Of a stretch of 55,688 nt of DNA, positions 35,549 through 44,434 are shown in pieces. Each line of letters begins with the position of its first letter. Position 1 is the first letter of the stretch. A program made the position numbers and the translations under genes. The DNA lies in contig JAHREJ010000029.1 in the NCBI GenBank assembly GCA_021733645.1, positions 1 to 55,688 on the forward strand. Reading direction: 5' to 3'. The notes below the pieces were generated by a model that ran no database searches, was not told where the DNA came from, and worked only from the letters and a program-made list of their open reading frames with translations. Source of the DNA: Bacillus subtilis subsp. subtilis (lineage in GTDB: Bacteria; Pseudomonadota; Gammaproteobacteria; Xanthomonadales; Xanthomonadaceae).

Positions 35549-36157
35549 TCAATTGGTGCCGTAGCGGATATCCACGGTCGTCGCCGCGCCGCCGGCGTCG
35601 GGAACCAGCTGGAAGGATTCCCAGCCACCGTCGCCGTCGGTGAGGGAGCCTTCTGTGCGCTTCACTCGATAGGTTGTCCCGCCCACCACCACTTTGTCCG
35701 GGGCGACGGCCTTGGCGTCGTCGGGCAGCAACAACCCACCGCTCTCGCCGTTGCTGTCGGCATCCCCCTCGAACGCGTAGCCGGCCAGGCGGTCCACGCG
35801 GCGCACCGCGAACACGTGCGCCTCGGTTTCCTTGTCATTGTTGAGCCAACTGCCCAGGTCGGCGGCCCACACAACCGGGACCCCGTAGGAGTGGATCAGC
35901 GTATCGCGCTGCAGCCGCGGGCTGGTGGTCTGGAGGCAGCAAACGGCCTGCCATCTGCTCAGGTCCATCACCCGGAACCGGGTGCCCTTGGCCACGTCGC
36001 CAGGCAGCATCACAAATGGCGTGCTCTTCTCGGACACGCTGTACGCCGGGCCGATCGGCAGGTTGCGCCACCCGCCCACGGCAGGCTCGACAGCGTGCGC
36101 TGCCCCATTGCCCGCCAGCAGCAGGCACGCCGCCAGGAAAGCAGTTCTAACGGCCAT
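35549..36157 (-). CDS. Secreted paralogue 1, candidate immunity to the M15 effector
   Basis: 202 residues: signal peptide MAVRTAFLAACLLLAGNGAAHA, then GGWRNLPIGPAYSV, FVMLPGDVAKGTRFRVMDL, AVCCLQTTSPRLQRDTL, VVWAADLGSW and GGLLLPDDAK, each with a counterpart in the next gene downstream. A vicinal CysCys is conserved in both. AGGAAA lies 7 nt before the ATG at 36157; an in-frame start 8 codons earlier would bury the signal peptide. The start is 2 nt after the M15 effector stop, so the two are cotranslated. Confidence 0.7.
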   Translation of the reverse strand: MAVRTAFLAACLLLAGNGAAHAVEPAVGGWRNLPIGPAYSVSEKSTPFVMLPGDVAKGTRFRVMDLSRWQAVCCLQTTSPRLQRDTLIHSYGVPVVWAADLGSWLNNDKETEAHVFAVRRVDRLAGYAFEGDADSNGESGGLLLPDDAKAVAPDKVVVGGTTYRVKRTEGSLTDGDGGWESFQLVPDAGGAATTVDIRYGTN

Positions 36158-36159
36158 GT

Positions 36160-38343
36160 TCAATTTCCTGTCTTGGACCAATGCGGTTCATCACTCTTGT
36201 CTTTGGCCTTGTAGTACGTCCAATGGTAAACCCCGTACGTTGCGCCAACCTCCTGCAGGTCGCGCAGTGAGGCAATACTCACAGACACGCCGCTGGCGTT
36301 CTTCACCGTCTTGCCGATGCCGCGCACCGGCACGAACTGCATGTCGATGGCCTCGCCACCATTGTGGTTGGACTTGTACGGCTCGCCGATGGCGCCCTTG
36401 GCCGCATACGCCGAATTCATTGCCAGCGCGCCCTTCCTGGCGGCATCCAGGTCCGGCTTGCCATTGGCGTCCAGATGCTCCCAATCGATGTTGACCGGCG
36501 CATCGCCATTCTGCGGGGCGAACTTGGGCACCTTGCTGGGCGACATGCCTTCCTTGATCTTGCGCGCATAGAACATCAGGTACGAACGCTGTGGCGGGCG
36601 CAACGTCGTATTGATGTTGACCTCGATGCCACCGGCCTTCATTGCGGCGATGAACTTGGCCACCCCATCCCGGAACGGCTGCTTCAGGTCGCCTACGTTC
36701 GCACTCTGCAGGAACTGCGGGTACCAGTGCTTGCCGCTTTTGCTGGTGGCACCGCCATCGGTGGCTGCCGTATTGGCCTCGCCCAGGGGCGAATAGAAGT
36801 TGTTGAGCAGGGCGATCGGGTGGATGTGAAACACCTCCGGCGACACCGGGAAGCCGGGCACTTTGGGCTGCACCTTGTCCCACCAGCGCAGGTGCTTGAT
36901 GCGCAACTTCTCGGCGCTCCATTCCGGCTGGCCGCCAAGCATCAACGGGTCCAGCGCGTCCCACTTGGCGTCGCTTCCACCCCACTCGCTTTCGTACCTG
37001 GCAATCATCCGGCTCATGGCCTGGGCCATCAGCGGTTGCTCCATCGCGGTGCGCAGCTCGGCCTTGGACAGGTAGCCGCTCTTGTCGGTGTCCAACTGCT
37101 CGTAGAGCTTCTTGACCAGCGCGCTCTTGTCCACCTTGTCGGCGCGCATCTTGTAATCGGTGACTTCCTCGGCGCGCAGCGCCCCCATGCTCACCAGGGA
37201 TGCCGACAGCATGTCCACCGGCTGGATCTGCCCTTCCTCCACCCAGTCAAAGCCCGGCCACGCCCACGGCGACTGCCAGCCCACCTTGGGCATGCCACTC
37301 TCGCAGACCCAGCCCACGTGGATCTTGCCGGCATTCTGGCTGCGTACCGAAACGCGCCACCACGGCTTGCCATCGCCATCCAGGACGCGGTCTGCCGGGG
37401 GGTTCTTCTCCAGCTCGGCGCGGGTCATCACCCGGGCGAAGGCCGCTTCCCCACCCGCATCCGGGCCATCCAGGCGCAGCGGGAATTTCTTCCATACCTT
37501 CATGCCGTCGGCGCCGCAGGACACCAGTGCGGCGCGCTCGACCCATACGGCCTCGCCCTGCGGCATGCGCATTTCGCGGCGCTTGTAGTTCAGTTTCTTG
37601 GCCAGCTTCTCGTCCAGGGTACGGTCGGTGTCGGCCGGGCCGACAAACCAGCCGGTCCACTCGGCATCGGGTGCCTTGGCGTAACGCTTGCTCTTGGACG
37701 AGTACACGCCCAATGCCTCGCGATCCATCACCACCAGCCCCGCCTTCTGGATCTTCGCCCAAGGGCCGATCGCGCCGTCCTTGGCCCGCACCAGCCGCGT
37801 ATCGGCCGGCCAGGTGGTGTCATGCGGCACCGGCAGCTTGGGCTTGGCGCCCTTATCGATCACGAACATCGCACCGGTATTGGGCGGCAGCAGCGAGGCG
37901 TATTTGCGTGCCGTCTTGACGAACACCGGCAGGTCGTTGCCGGCGAAGGTTTCCAGATGCAGCATCCGCCGCCAGCCACGCTTGGCGCGTGGCTGCGCAT
38001 CCACGTACTGCTGGTATTCCCCCACATGACCCAGCAGCGCACCGGCGCTGACCGGAATGGGTTTGGCGGGAATCACCACCTTGTCCAGGGACAGCGGCGC
38101 CTTGGGGCCCGGGTCCAGTTCGGACAGGAAGATCCAGCCCTGGGCAGCGCCGGGGTCCACCGCCTCGCCCGGACGCACCGGGGCAATCTGGCCCTCCAGG
38201 ATCCGGTCGATCTGCGCCCACTTTTCGCCACGGTTCTTGACCGTGATGCGTGCACCGCGTGGCAGCAGCCCGATCCGGGCGCTCTTGCCACTGGCTTCCT
38301 TGCGGATGTTCAAGCCGATGATCGGCGCGGCGGCGTCACTCAT
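36160..38343 (-). CDS. T6SS peptidoglycan peptidase effector: SH3-like, EF-hand, M15 domains
   Basis: 727 residues without signal peptide. The N-terminus (about 1-90) resembles a bacterial SH3 domain (IGLNIRKEASGKSARIGLLPRGARITV). An EF-hand-like loop DTDKSGYLSKAEL is at 418-430. The C-terminal 170 residues look like an M15 zinc peptidase: TTLRPPQRSYLMF (579-591), SNHNGGEAID at 658-667 matching SxHxxGxAxD with His660 and Asp667, and EPHW with His721. These residues fit a zinc site for cleaving peptidoglycan peptides. It overlaps the preceding effector gene by 8 nt and abuts a candidate immunity gene. Lack of a signal peptide plus VgrG linkage support T6SS delivery. Confidence 0.8.
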   Translation of the reverse strand: MSDAAAPIIGLNIRKEASGKSARIGLLPRGARITVKNRGEKWAQIDRILEGQIAPVRPGEAVDPGAAQGWIFLSELDPGPKAPLSLDKVVIPAKPIPVSAGALLGHVGEYQQYVDAQPRAKRGWRRMLHLETFAGNDLPVFVKTARKYASLLPPNTGAMFVIDKGAKPKLPVPHDTTWPADTRLVRAKDGAIGPWAKIQKAGLVVMDREALGVYSSKSKRYAKAPDAEWTGWFVGPADTDRTLDEKLAKKLNYKRREMRMPQGEAVWVERAALVSCGADGMKVWKKFPLRLDGPDAGGEAAFARVMTRAELEKNPPADRVLDGDGKPWWRVSVRSQNAGKIHVGWVCESGMPKVGWQSPWAWPGFDWVEEGQIQPVDMLSASLVSMGALRAEEVTDYKMRADKVDKSALVKKLYEQLDTDKSGYLSKAELRTAMEQPLMAQAMSRMIARYESEWGGSDAKWDALDPLMLGGQPEWSAEKLRIKHLRWWDKVQPKVPGFPVSPEVFHIHPIALLNNFYSPLGEANTAATDGGATSKSGKHWYPQFLQSANVGDLKQPFRDGVAKFIAAMKAGGIEVNINTTLRPPQRSYLMFYARKIKEGMSPSKVPKFAPQNGDAPVNIDWEHLDANGKPDLDAARKGALAMNSAYAAKGAIGEPYKSNHNGGEAIDMQFVPVRGIGKTVKNASGVSVSIASLRDLQEVGATYGVYHWTYYKAKDKSDEPHWSKTGN

Positions 38344-39745
38344 GGACCAGCTCCTCAGGCGTCACGTTGTCCCATTCCTTGCTGTCGGGCGGGAAGAAGC
38401 CAAGCAGTTGATTGGCTTCGCTGGAGATCTCGTGGCCGCAGTCGCAGCCCGCCACTTCCTCCACAGGCTGGGGCGCCGCGGCGGCCTCCACCGGTGGCGG
38501 CGGCATCTCCTGCTTGTCCTTGGCACGCTCGCCCACCACGAACTCATTGCTGGCATCCCAGTACGCCGGCCGCGCACGCGTTGGACTCTCTTCGTAGCCC
38601 TGGAAGTCCAGCAGGTGCATGTACAGACTGTAGAACACCATCTGCATGCCCGGATCACGCGCCTTGGGTGCGTCGGCCTTCGGATCGGCCTTCTTTGCCG
38701 TCCCCTGCGCCGTGGCCGCTGCCGCACCGGTGGTGGTCCCGGCCGCACCGGCCGCCGCCACCCCGCCGGACGGATTGGCGGGGGTACAGGTTTTGGGGGC
38801 GTTCTTCTCGGCCTCGGCCTTGAACAATGCCTCGGCATTGGGCGGCAGCTCGATGCGGTGCCGCACCAGCGTGAACCCCGACGAGTACGCCGCGCTGCGC
38901 TGCACTTTGGGGAAGGTGATCTCCGGGTACTTGCGATTCACCATGTAGGCGACTATCTCGCCGTCCTTGATGCAACGCACGCCATCGGCCTGGTTCAGCA
39001 CGGTGCCGGTGCCGGCATCGAAATGGATGCCGCCATGCCACAGGCCGCTGGCGCCGATCGGGAAGTAGCCATCGTCGGCCTTGCTCAGTGCCCCCTGCAG
39101 CGCGGGCAGGCCGATGTAGGCAGCACCATCGAGCGCGGTGGTCTTGCCCTGCGGCGGGAACGGGTACGACCAGGGCTGCTGCACTTCCACCGGCTCGCAA
39201 CAGCCCAGGGTGTAGCCGGCGAACTTGGCCATGTACTTGCCCACCGACGTACCGAAGGCGTCGGTGGCGTTGATCGCGCCGCCGGTTTTCAGGAACGCCA
39301 TCACCGCCGGGGTTTTGTACTTGCCCTCCTTGGGCGTGACCGTGCCGTAGCCTTTCAGGTGGGCGGCGGCGATGATCCCCGACTCGGTGACCAGCACCCC
39401 GCCGATGGTCTGCCCGATGTAGCCGTGGGCGCCGTACTTGCGGCCCATGCTGCACAGCCGCCGCACCCACGCCTGGCCAGCCTTGTCCTGGATGGCCACG
39501 TTGTTGCGGAACACCTGCAGGCTGGTGGCGCCATCCTTGCCGGTCCAGGTGCCGTCCCAGTCCTGGAAGAACTTGCCGTCCTTCTCGTGTTTCTGGCCGT
39601 CGTGGTTGAAGTAGCCCAGATCCATCAGCGCGTCTTCGCCGAACTGGTACTTGCCGACGTAGCCGAACTTGTTGACGATCGCCGAATCGCCGCCGCCTTC
39701 GGAGGCGAACAGCGCGTTGAGGAATCCCTGCAGGTCCTTGGCCAT
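38336..39745 (-). CDS. T6SS cell-wall effector: lysozyme-like plus M23-like domains
   Basis: 469 residues without signal peptide. The N-terminus LNALFASEGGGDSAIVNKFGYVGKYQFGEDALMDLGYF resembles a lysozyme/transglycosylase-type domain, with Glu16 as the candidate acid. From about 200 an M23-like beta-domain is visible: GLWHGGIHFDAGTGTVL (His237, His241), VRCIKDGEIVAY, GFTLVRHRIEL, and after a long Ala/Lys-rich insert (about 305-365), MVFYSLYMHLLDF (His377). The usual M23 HxxxD aspartate appears replaced by His241, so the metal site is altered or the domain is non-catalytic. It starts 2 nt after a lipoprotein with Ivy-like features, its probable immunity. Confidence 0.72.
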   Translation of the reverse strand: MAKDLQGFLNALFASEGGGDSAIVNKFGYVGKYQFGEDALMDLGYFNHDGQKHEKDGKFFQDWDGTWTGKDGATSLQVFRNNVAIQDKAGQAWVRRLCSMGRKYGAHGYIGQTIGGVLVTESGIIAAAHLKGYGTVTPKEGKYKTPAVMAFLKTGGAINATDAFGTSVGKYMAKFAGYTLGCCEPVEVQQPWSYPFPPQGKTTALDGAAYIGLPALQGALSKADDGYFPIGASGLWHGGIHFDAGTGTVLNQADGVRCIKDGEIVAYMVNRKYPEITFPKVQRSAAYSSGFTLVRHRIELPPNAEALFKAEAEKNAPKTCTPANPSGGVAAAGAAGTTTGAAAATAQGTAKKADPKADAPKARDPGMQMVFYSLYMHLLDFQGYEESPTRARPAYWDASNEFVVGERAKDKQEMPPPPVEAAAAPQPVEEVAGCDCGHEISSEANQLLGFFPPDSKEWDNVTPEELVHE

Positions 39746-39747
39746 GC

Positions 39748-40356
39748 TCAGTTCCCGGTGCAGAAGACGGTGTAGTCTTCGTCGCTGATCTGCACCGGTG
39801 CCCGTTCACTGATGACGTCCATCACGTCGGCCGGCAGCATACCCAGCCAATGCACCTGGCAATGATCGACCAGCCGCCCGGCCATGCTGCCGGTGGCCGG
39901 GTCATATAGCGCCACCAGGGTGTTCACGTTGCACTGATGCGCCTGGCAGGCGCGGTACAACCAGCGCTCGCCGGCCGCTGTCTGGATGCGTTCGCCCTGC
40001 GGCTGCGGGCCACTGCCGATCCGCTCGCGCAGGCGCGCATCGCCCAACGGGGCAGCCTCGGCCAGCATGTCACGGTAGGCCTTGTCCACGCGCGCGTCGT
40101 ACTGCGGGCAGGTCTTGGCACACACGCCATCCCCCACCAGGTTGAACAGTTCGGTGGCCAGCGGATCGGCTCCTTCTTCGATTGTCGCCGCAGCGGCCTC
40201 TGCCGCAGGGGCTTCCACGGCCGTGGCTTCACCGGCAACGGCATCGCCTTGGGCGGCTGCGTCGGCCAGCTGGTCCGCTGGCGGTTGTGCCTGGCATGCC
40301 GCCAGCTGCATCACGCCCAACAGCAGCGATGCGAGAAAAATCCTGTTCATGCTCAT
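39748..40356 (-). CDS. Lipoprotein with Ivy-like cysteine loop, candidate lysozyme-effector immunity
   Basis: 202 residues. Signal peptide and lipobox: IFLASLLLGVMQLAAC. An Ala/Glu-rich linker (about 25-60) leads to a globular domain ending VLISERAPVQISDEDYTVF-like. It contains CQAHQCNVNTLVALYDPATG, which recalls the CKPHDC loop that Ivy lysozyme inhibitors insert into lysozyme active sites. It lies between VgrG 2 and the lysozyme-like effector: its ATG overlaps the VgrG stop (ATGA at 40356-40353) and its stop is 2 nt before the effector start. Function as immunity is inferred from motif and position. Confidence 0.68.
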   Translation of the reverse strand: MSMNRIFLASLLLGVMQLAACQAQPPADQLADAAAQGDAVAGEATAVEAPAAEAAAATIEEGADPLATELFNLVGDGVCAKTCPQYDARVDKAYRDMLAEAAPLGDARLRERIGSGPQPQGERIQTAAGERWLYRACQAHQCNVNTLVALYDPATGSMAGRLVDHCQVHWLGMLPADVMDVISERAPVQISDEDYTVFCTGN

Positions 40357-43121
40357 CCCGAGAATCCAATGATGCGTTGCTTCTTGAGGTCCCCATGCAC
40401 CCAGCTCTTGAGCTCGGCCTGGTAACTGCTGGGGCCGGTGAACGACTTCTTGCCGGCGTGTACGACGATGTTGCCCGGTGCGGTGAAGGTGATGTTGCCG
40501 CCTTCGATCGTCAGACTGGCACCACCGGCGGTGGCCACGTGCAGCGTCTTGCCCGCCGACAGATCGAACTGCGACTGCGCGCTGGCCATGTTCAGGCCGG
40601 CCTGCGCCTGCAGACGCATCTCGTCCTGCTGCGCCTGCATGTCCAACTCGCCTTGCCCGGCCACCACGGTCAGCGCAGCCGCCGCGCCGGCCTTGCCCTG
40701 CACCGCCGTGGTCAGCACGCCGATACTCTGTGCCGCGTGCAGGCGCAGCTGCCCCATCACGACCGCTTCGCTGGCCTGGCCACTGCCCAGCGTCAAGGTT
40801 TCGCCGATCGCCCAGCCCAGCGCCTGCCCGGCCACCTGCACCACGCCATCGGGCGCGGCCAGACCCAGCAGCGCATCGCCCACATGCGGCACCTTGGCCT
40901 CCCCGGCGCTGCCATCGCGCTCCCGGGCCTGGCCACGCGCCGGCGCATACGCCGCGCCTTCCACGGTAGTGCGCGCACTGGCCACCAGCGCGGCCAGTGG
41001 TGCCTTGTCCTGTACAAGCTGCGAACGGTTGGGCTGCTGCACGCCTTCATGCGCGGCCAGCTTGCTGGTCAGGTGGGTGCTGGCCGCCGTTGCGAAAGAG
41101 GTGCCCAGGGTCTGCAGCTGCGTCAGCAGCGCCACCGGCTGGGCCGCCTCGCCGGCCTTGCCCTGCGCACCGCGTGCATAGCCACTCAGCCACAATCCCG
41201 AGCGCGCACGCAGCGCGCCCCAGGCATCACTGCGCAGTTCGAAACCTTCGCCACGCAGGCTGCCGCGGAAGTTGTCGGCCTGGTGGATCAGATGCCCCAG
41301 GTTGAGGCTGGTTACCGCCTGGGTGGTCTGCAGCTGTGCGCGCAACTGGGTGTCGCTGTCATCGAACAGCAACGCGTTGTAGCCGCTGCCGCCCCACTCC
41401 TTGGAACGCACGCCCCACAGCGCGCCGGGATGGCGGTGTGCGTCTTCACCGGCGGCGGCCGCGTGCCACGCCGGTGCGTGGCCGCCGGCCAGGTTGGCCT
41501 GCGCGCTGGCGCGCGCGTCGGCCGCTTGTGCATAGGCGGCGGTGTCGCTGCTGGCGGCCTGCCCGGCCGGGGTCGGCGCGACGCCCGCTTCGCCACGGCC
41601 GTTGTACAGCGCGCCCAGCACCAGCGGACGGTCGATATCGCCGTCAAGGAAGCCGACCAGCACTTCCTGGCCGATGCGCGGCAGGAACTGGCTGCCCACG
41701 CCGGGCCCGGCATAGCGCTGGGCCACGCGCAGCCACGCGCTGTCCTGCGCGCCATCGCCCTGGCCAGACTGGAAGTGGAACTTCACCCGGATGCGCCCGG
41801 CCTGATCGGCGTGGACTTCATGGCTGCCGCTGCTGCCCGGCGCGCCCACCACGATCGCGGTCTGGTAGCCCGGTGCCAGCGGCCGCGGGTTCAGGCGTGC
41901 GCCGGTGTCATCGTGCAGCACCGGCCGCCACGGCGTCGTGCGCTGGATCGCGGCGAACGCGTTCGCGTAACCCACCGCGTCCGCGCGCTCGCGTACCGCC
42001 GGGTCGGCAGCATGCACGAAGGTCGACGCGCCCAGCGCATGCTCCAACGATGCACGCAGATCCACCGGCAGGTTGTTGATGCCGATATGCCAAACGCAGG
42101 TCAGCAGTACCTCCGACGGTGCCGACGCCGGTACCTGGCCAATCCGCAGCCATTGGCCGACACACAGCGAGCGCACGCTGCTGCGCCCGCGCCACGCCTG
42201 GTTGCGTGCTTCATGCGCTTCGGCCTGCAGGCCGGCCAGGCGATCACCGTCACTGCTGTCGGCGAACGCGTACGCGCCGGCAGGGTCGTAAGCCTCGCGC
42301 GACGACTGGCTGCCACCGCCGTCAACCGGCACCTGTGCGCCCTGGCCGCTGCTGCGCTTGTAGTCGCCGCTGAACACCGTGAGCCGGTTGCTGCCCAGTC
42401 GACGTGACTGCCCCAGCGCCTGCACGGTGTCTTCGCTTTCCGTGGCGGCACTGCGGTGGAAGCGAACGCCGCGGCCCGACGAGGTCACGTCTTCAGGCTG
42501 CGTGCCACTATCGGAGAAGATCACCATGCCATGTCCGGCAGGTGCCTCGGCGTCGTTCTGCACCCGCCAGCCCAGGCCTTCCTCGGCCAGCAACCGCTGC
42601 ACGAACGCCGCATCGCTTTCGCGGTACTGCACGCAGTAGCTGCGCTTGCGCTCGGCGCCAAGAAAGCCGGCCACTTCATCACTCCACTGCCAGCGGGCAA
42701 TGTTCCTGTAGCTCTCGAACACCGACGACAGGATGTCCTGCACGCTGCGCTCCTGGAACACCCGGCTGTGCCGGCCATGCTCCAACCACCACGTCCACGG
42801 CCGCAGACGGATGCGATAGCGCGCCACGCCGCCATCACTGCCCAACAGGCTGGCATCGCTGACCAGACCCACGCGTTCGATGTCGGCACCACTGGCCGCG
42901 CGCGTGGACAGCGTGGCGGGCTTGCCGAGCCAAGGTTCCAGCTCAAGGCCTGCGTCCAGCGACAGAAAATCGATCACGTAATCGAAATGCGCCGACAGCG
43001 ATTCTTCACCGCTCCAGCGTTCGACCACCACGGTTGTCGCGCCAGGCAATGCAAGGCGGTGTAGGCGCTGCGCGTCGGAAACGGCGGCCACCTGTGAGAA
43101 TAAATTGTTCAACGCGTCCAT
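40353..43121 (-). CDS. vgrG: Type VI secretion tip protein VgrG (module 2)
   Basis: 922 residues. Same architecture as the VgrG at 31870-34683: YCVQYRESDAAFVQRLLAEEGLGW, GSQFLPRIGQEVLVGFLDGDIDRPLVLGALYNG, and a DUF2345-type end with ATAGGASLTIEGGNITFTAPGNIVVHA. The start is set at ATG 43121; a TTG at 43136 is the upstream alternative. No DUF4123 gene follows, so its cargo loads by another route, perhaps through the C-terminal extension. It is first in a five-gene, tightly spaced unit and is divergent from tssA, 228 nt away. Confidence 0.95.
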   Translation of the reverse strand: MDALNNLFSQVAAVSDAQRLHRLALPGATTVVVERWSGEESLSAHFDYVIDFLSLDAGLELEPWLGKPATLSTRAASGADIERVGLVSDASLLGSDGGVARYRIRLRPWTWWLEHGRHSRVFQERSVQDILSSVFESYRNIARWQWSDEVAGFLGAERKRSYCVQYRESDAAFVQRLLAEEGLGWRVQNDAEAPAGHGMVIFSDSGTQPEDVTSSGRGVRFHRSAATESEDTVQALGQSRRLGSNRLTVFSGDYKRSSGQGAQVPVDGGGSQSSREAYDPAGAYAFADSSDGDRLAGLQAEAHEARNQAWRGRSSVRSLCVGQWLRIGQVPASAPSEVLLTCVWHIGINNLPVDLRASLEHALGASTFVHAADPAVRERADAVGYANAFAAIQRTTPWRPVLHDDTGARLNPRPLAPGYQTAIVVGAPGSSGSHEVHADQAGRIRVKFHFQSGQGDGAQDSAWLRVAQRYAGPGVGSQFLPRIGQEVLVGFLDGDIDRPLVLGALYNGRGEAGVAPTPAGQAASSDTAAYAQAADARASAQANLAGGHAPAWHAAAAGEDAHRHPGALWGVRSKEWGGSGYNALLFDDSDTQLRAQLQTTQAVTSLNLGHLIHQADNFRGSLRGEGFELRSDAWGALRARSGLWLSGYARGAQGKAGEAAQPVALLTQLQTLGTSFATAASTHLTSKLAAHEGVQQPNRSQLVQDKAPLAALVASARTTVEGAAYAPARGQARERDGSAGEAKVPHVGDALLGLAAPDGVVQVAGQALGWAIGETLTLGSGQASEAVVMGQLRLHAAQSIGVLTTAVQGKAGAAAALTVVAGQGELDMQAQQDEMRLQAQAGLNMASAQSQFDLSAGKTLHVATAGGASLTIEGGNITFTAPGNIVVHAGKKSFTGPSSYQAELKSWVHGDLKKQRIIGFSG

Positions 43122-43349
43122 TGCCTTGTCTGCCAAGCTGTTGTCCCGAGGCGCGGGACATCCTTTCCCAGTCGCAAAAGGTACCAGAAGCGTCAGAATC
43201 CCAACACCGCAACGGTGCGAATTCAGATTAACGAGACAACCGTCACATATTCACGCGCAATGGTGACCGGATTCCGGCACGCCGCCCAGACGCCCCGCAG
43301 CCCACGATCACCACGCTAGAATCCCCCTGTTCCCCTTACGAGATTCGCC

Positions 43350-44414
43350 ATGCTGGATCAGGATGCCCTGCTGGCCCCGATTGCCGACCACGCCCCCACC
43401 GGCGAGGACCTGTCATTTTCCCCCGAGTTCGACCGCATCCAGGAAAGTCGCCGCGCCGATGACCCGACCCTGGACCAGGGCGAGTGGCAGACCGACATCA
43501 AGTACGCCGACTGGAGCAGCGTCGCCCGCGAATGCGCCGATCTGCTGCAGACCCGCACCAAGGACCTGCGCCTGGCCGGCTGGCTGACCGAGGCCGCCAC
43601 GCAGGTGGAAGGCTTCCGCGGCCTCACCACCGGCTACCGCGTGGTGGCCGGGTTGTGCGACCAGTACTGGGAAGAGGTGCACCCGGTAGCCGTGGATGAC
43701 GACCAGGAAGAGCGCATCGGCAACCTCAGCTGGCTGCTCAGCAATTCGCTGCAGTGGCTGCGCAACGTGCCGATCGTGTCGGCCCCGCAGGGCCGTTTCA
43801 GCCTGTCCGATTTCGAAGTGGCGCATTCGCGCGCCAGCAACGGCGGCGAGTACCACGACGACCGCCCGGGCCTGGAACAGCTGGAAGCGGCCCGCCGCGA
43901 CACCCAGCACGAGTTCTACCGGCAGTTGGTGGAGATCCTGCCAGACTGCGCCGATGCGCTGTCCACGCTGCAGGCCGCGGTCGACAACCGCCTGGGTCTG
44001 GACGGCCCCAGTTTCAGCGCCGTGCGCGAACAGATCGAACACCTGCAGCGCACGGTGATGCGCTTCGCGCGTGACGCAGGCGTGCTGCTCGACGGTGACA
44101 TGGCCGACGATCACGCCGCCGAAGACAGCTTCGCTGTCGAGGTGGGCAACACCAATGAGAGTGCCGCAGCGGCGCCACGCGGCCCGGCCGGCGCCCCCAC
44201 CAGCCGCAAGGAAGCCCTGCAGCAGTTGCGCCAGGTGGCCGAGTTCTTCCGGCGTACCGAGCCGCACAGCCCGGTCGCCTACCTGGCCGAGAAGGCTGCG
44301 CGTTGGGGCGAAATGCCGCTGCACGTGTGGCTCAAGCGGGTCATCAAGGATTCCAGCGTGCTCGACCAGATGGAAGAGATGCTGGACATCAACCAGAACC
44401 TCGACGGGCAGTAA
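43350..44414 (+). CDS. tssA: Type VI secretion protein TssA (ImpA N-terminal domain)
   Basis: 354 residues. The N-terminal ImpA_N domain is clear: LLAPIADHAPTGEDLSFSPEFDRIQESRRADDP, DWSSVARECADLLQTRTKDLRLAGWLTEA and GYRVVAGLCDQYWEEVHP. The C-terminus has RKEALQQLRQVAEFFRRTEPHSPVAYLAEKAARWGEMPLHVWL, typical of TssA. It primes baseplate and sheath assembly. It is transcribed alone on the plus strand within this window; a TAGAAT about 30 nt before the ATG (near 43314) is a possible -10 but has no clear -35. Confidence 0.93.
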   Translation: MLDQDALLAPIADHAPTGEDLSFSPEFDRIQESRRADDPTLDQGEWQTDIKYADWSSVARECADLLQTRTKDLRLAGWLTEAATQVEGFRGLTTGYRVVAGLCDQYWEEVHPVAVDDDQEERIGNLSWLLSNSLQWLRNVPIVSAPQGRFSLSDFEVAHSRASNGGEYHDDRPGLEQLEAARRDTQHEFYRQLVEILPDCADALSTLQAAVDNRLGLDGPSFSAVREQIEHLQRTVMRFARDAGVLLDGDMADDHAAEDSFAVEVGNTNESAAAAPRGPAGAPTSRKEALQQLRQVAEFFRRTEPHSPVAYLAEKAARWGEMPLHVWLKRVIKDSSVLDQMEEMLDINQNLDGQ

Positions 44415-44424
44415 GCCCGTCGAG
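44400..44424. terminator. Hairpin overlapping the tssA stop, possible shared terminator
   Basis: CTCGACGGGC-AGTAA-GCCCGTCGAG is a perfect 10-bp stem with the tssA stop in the loop. The convergent OmpA-type gene ends 10 nt further on. No T-run, so it may act as a transcript-end stabiliser or weak terminator for both. Confidence 0.55.
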
Positions 44425-44434
44425 CGTCAACGGG

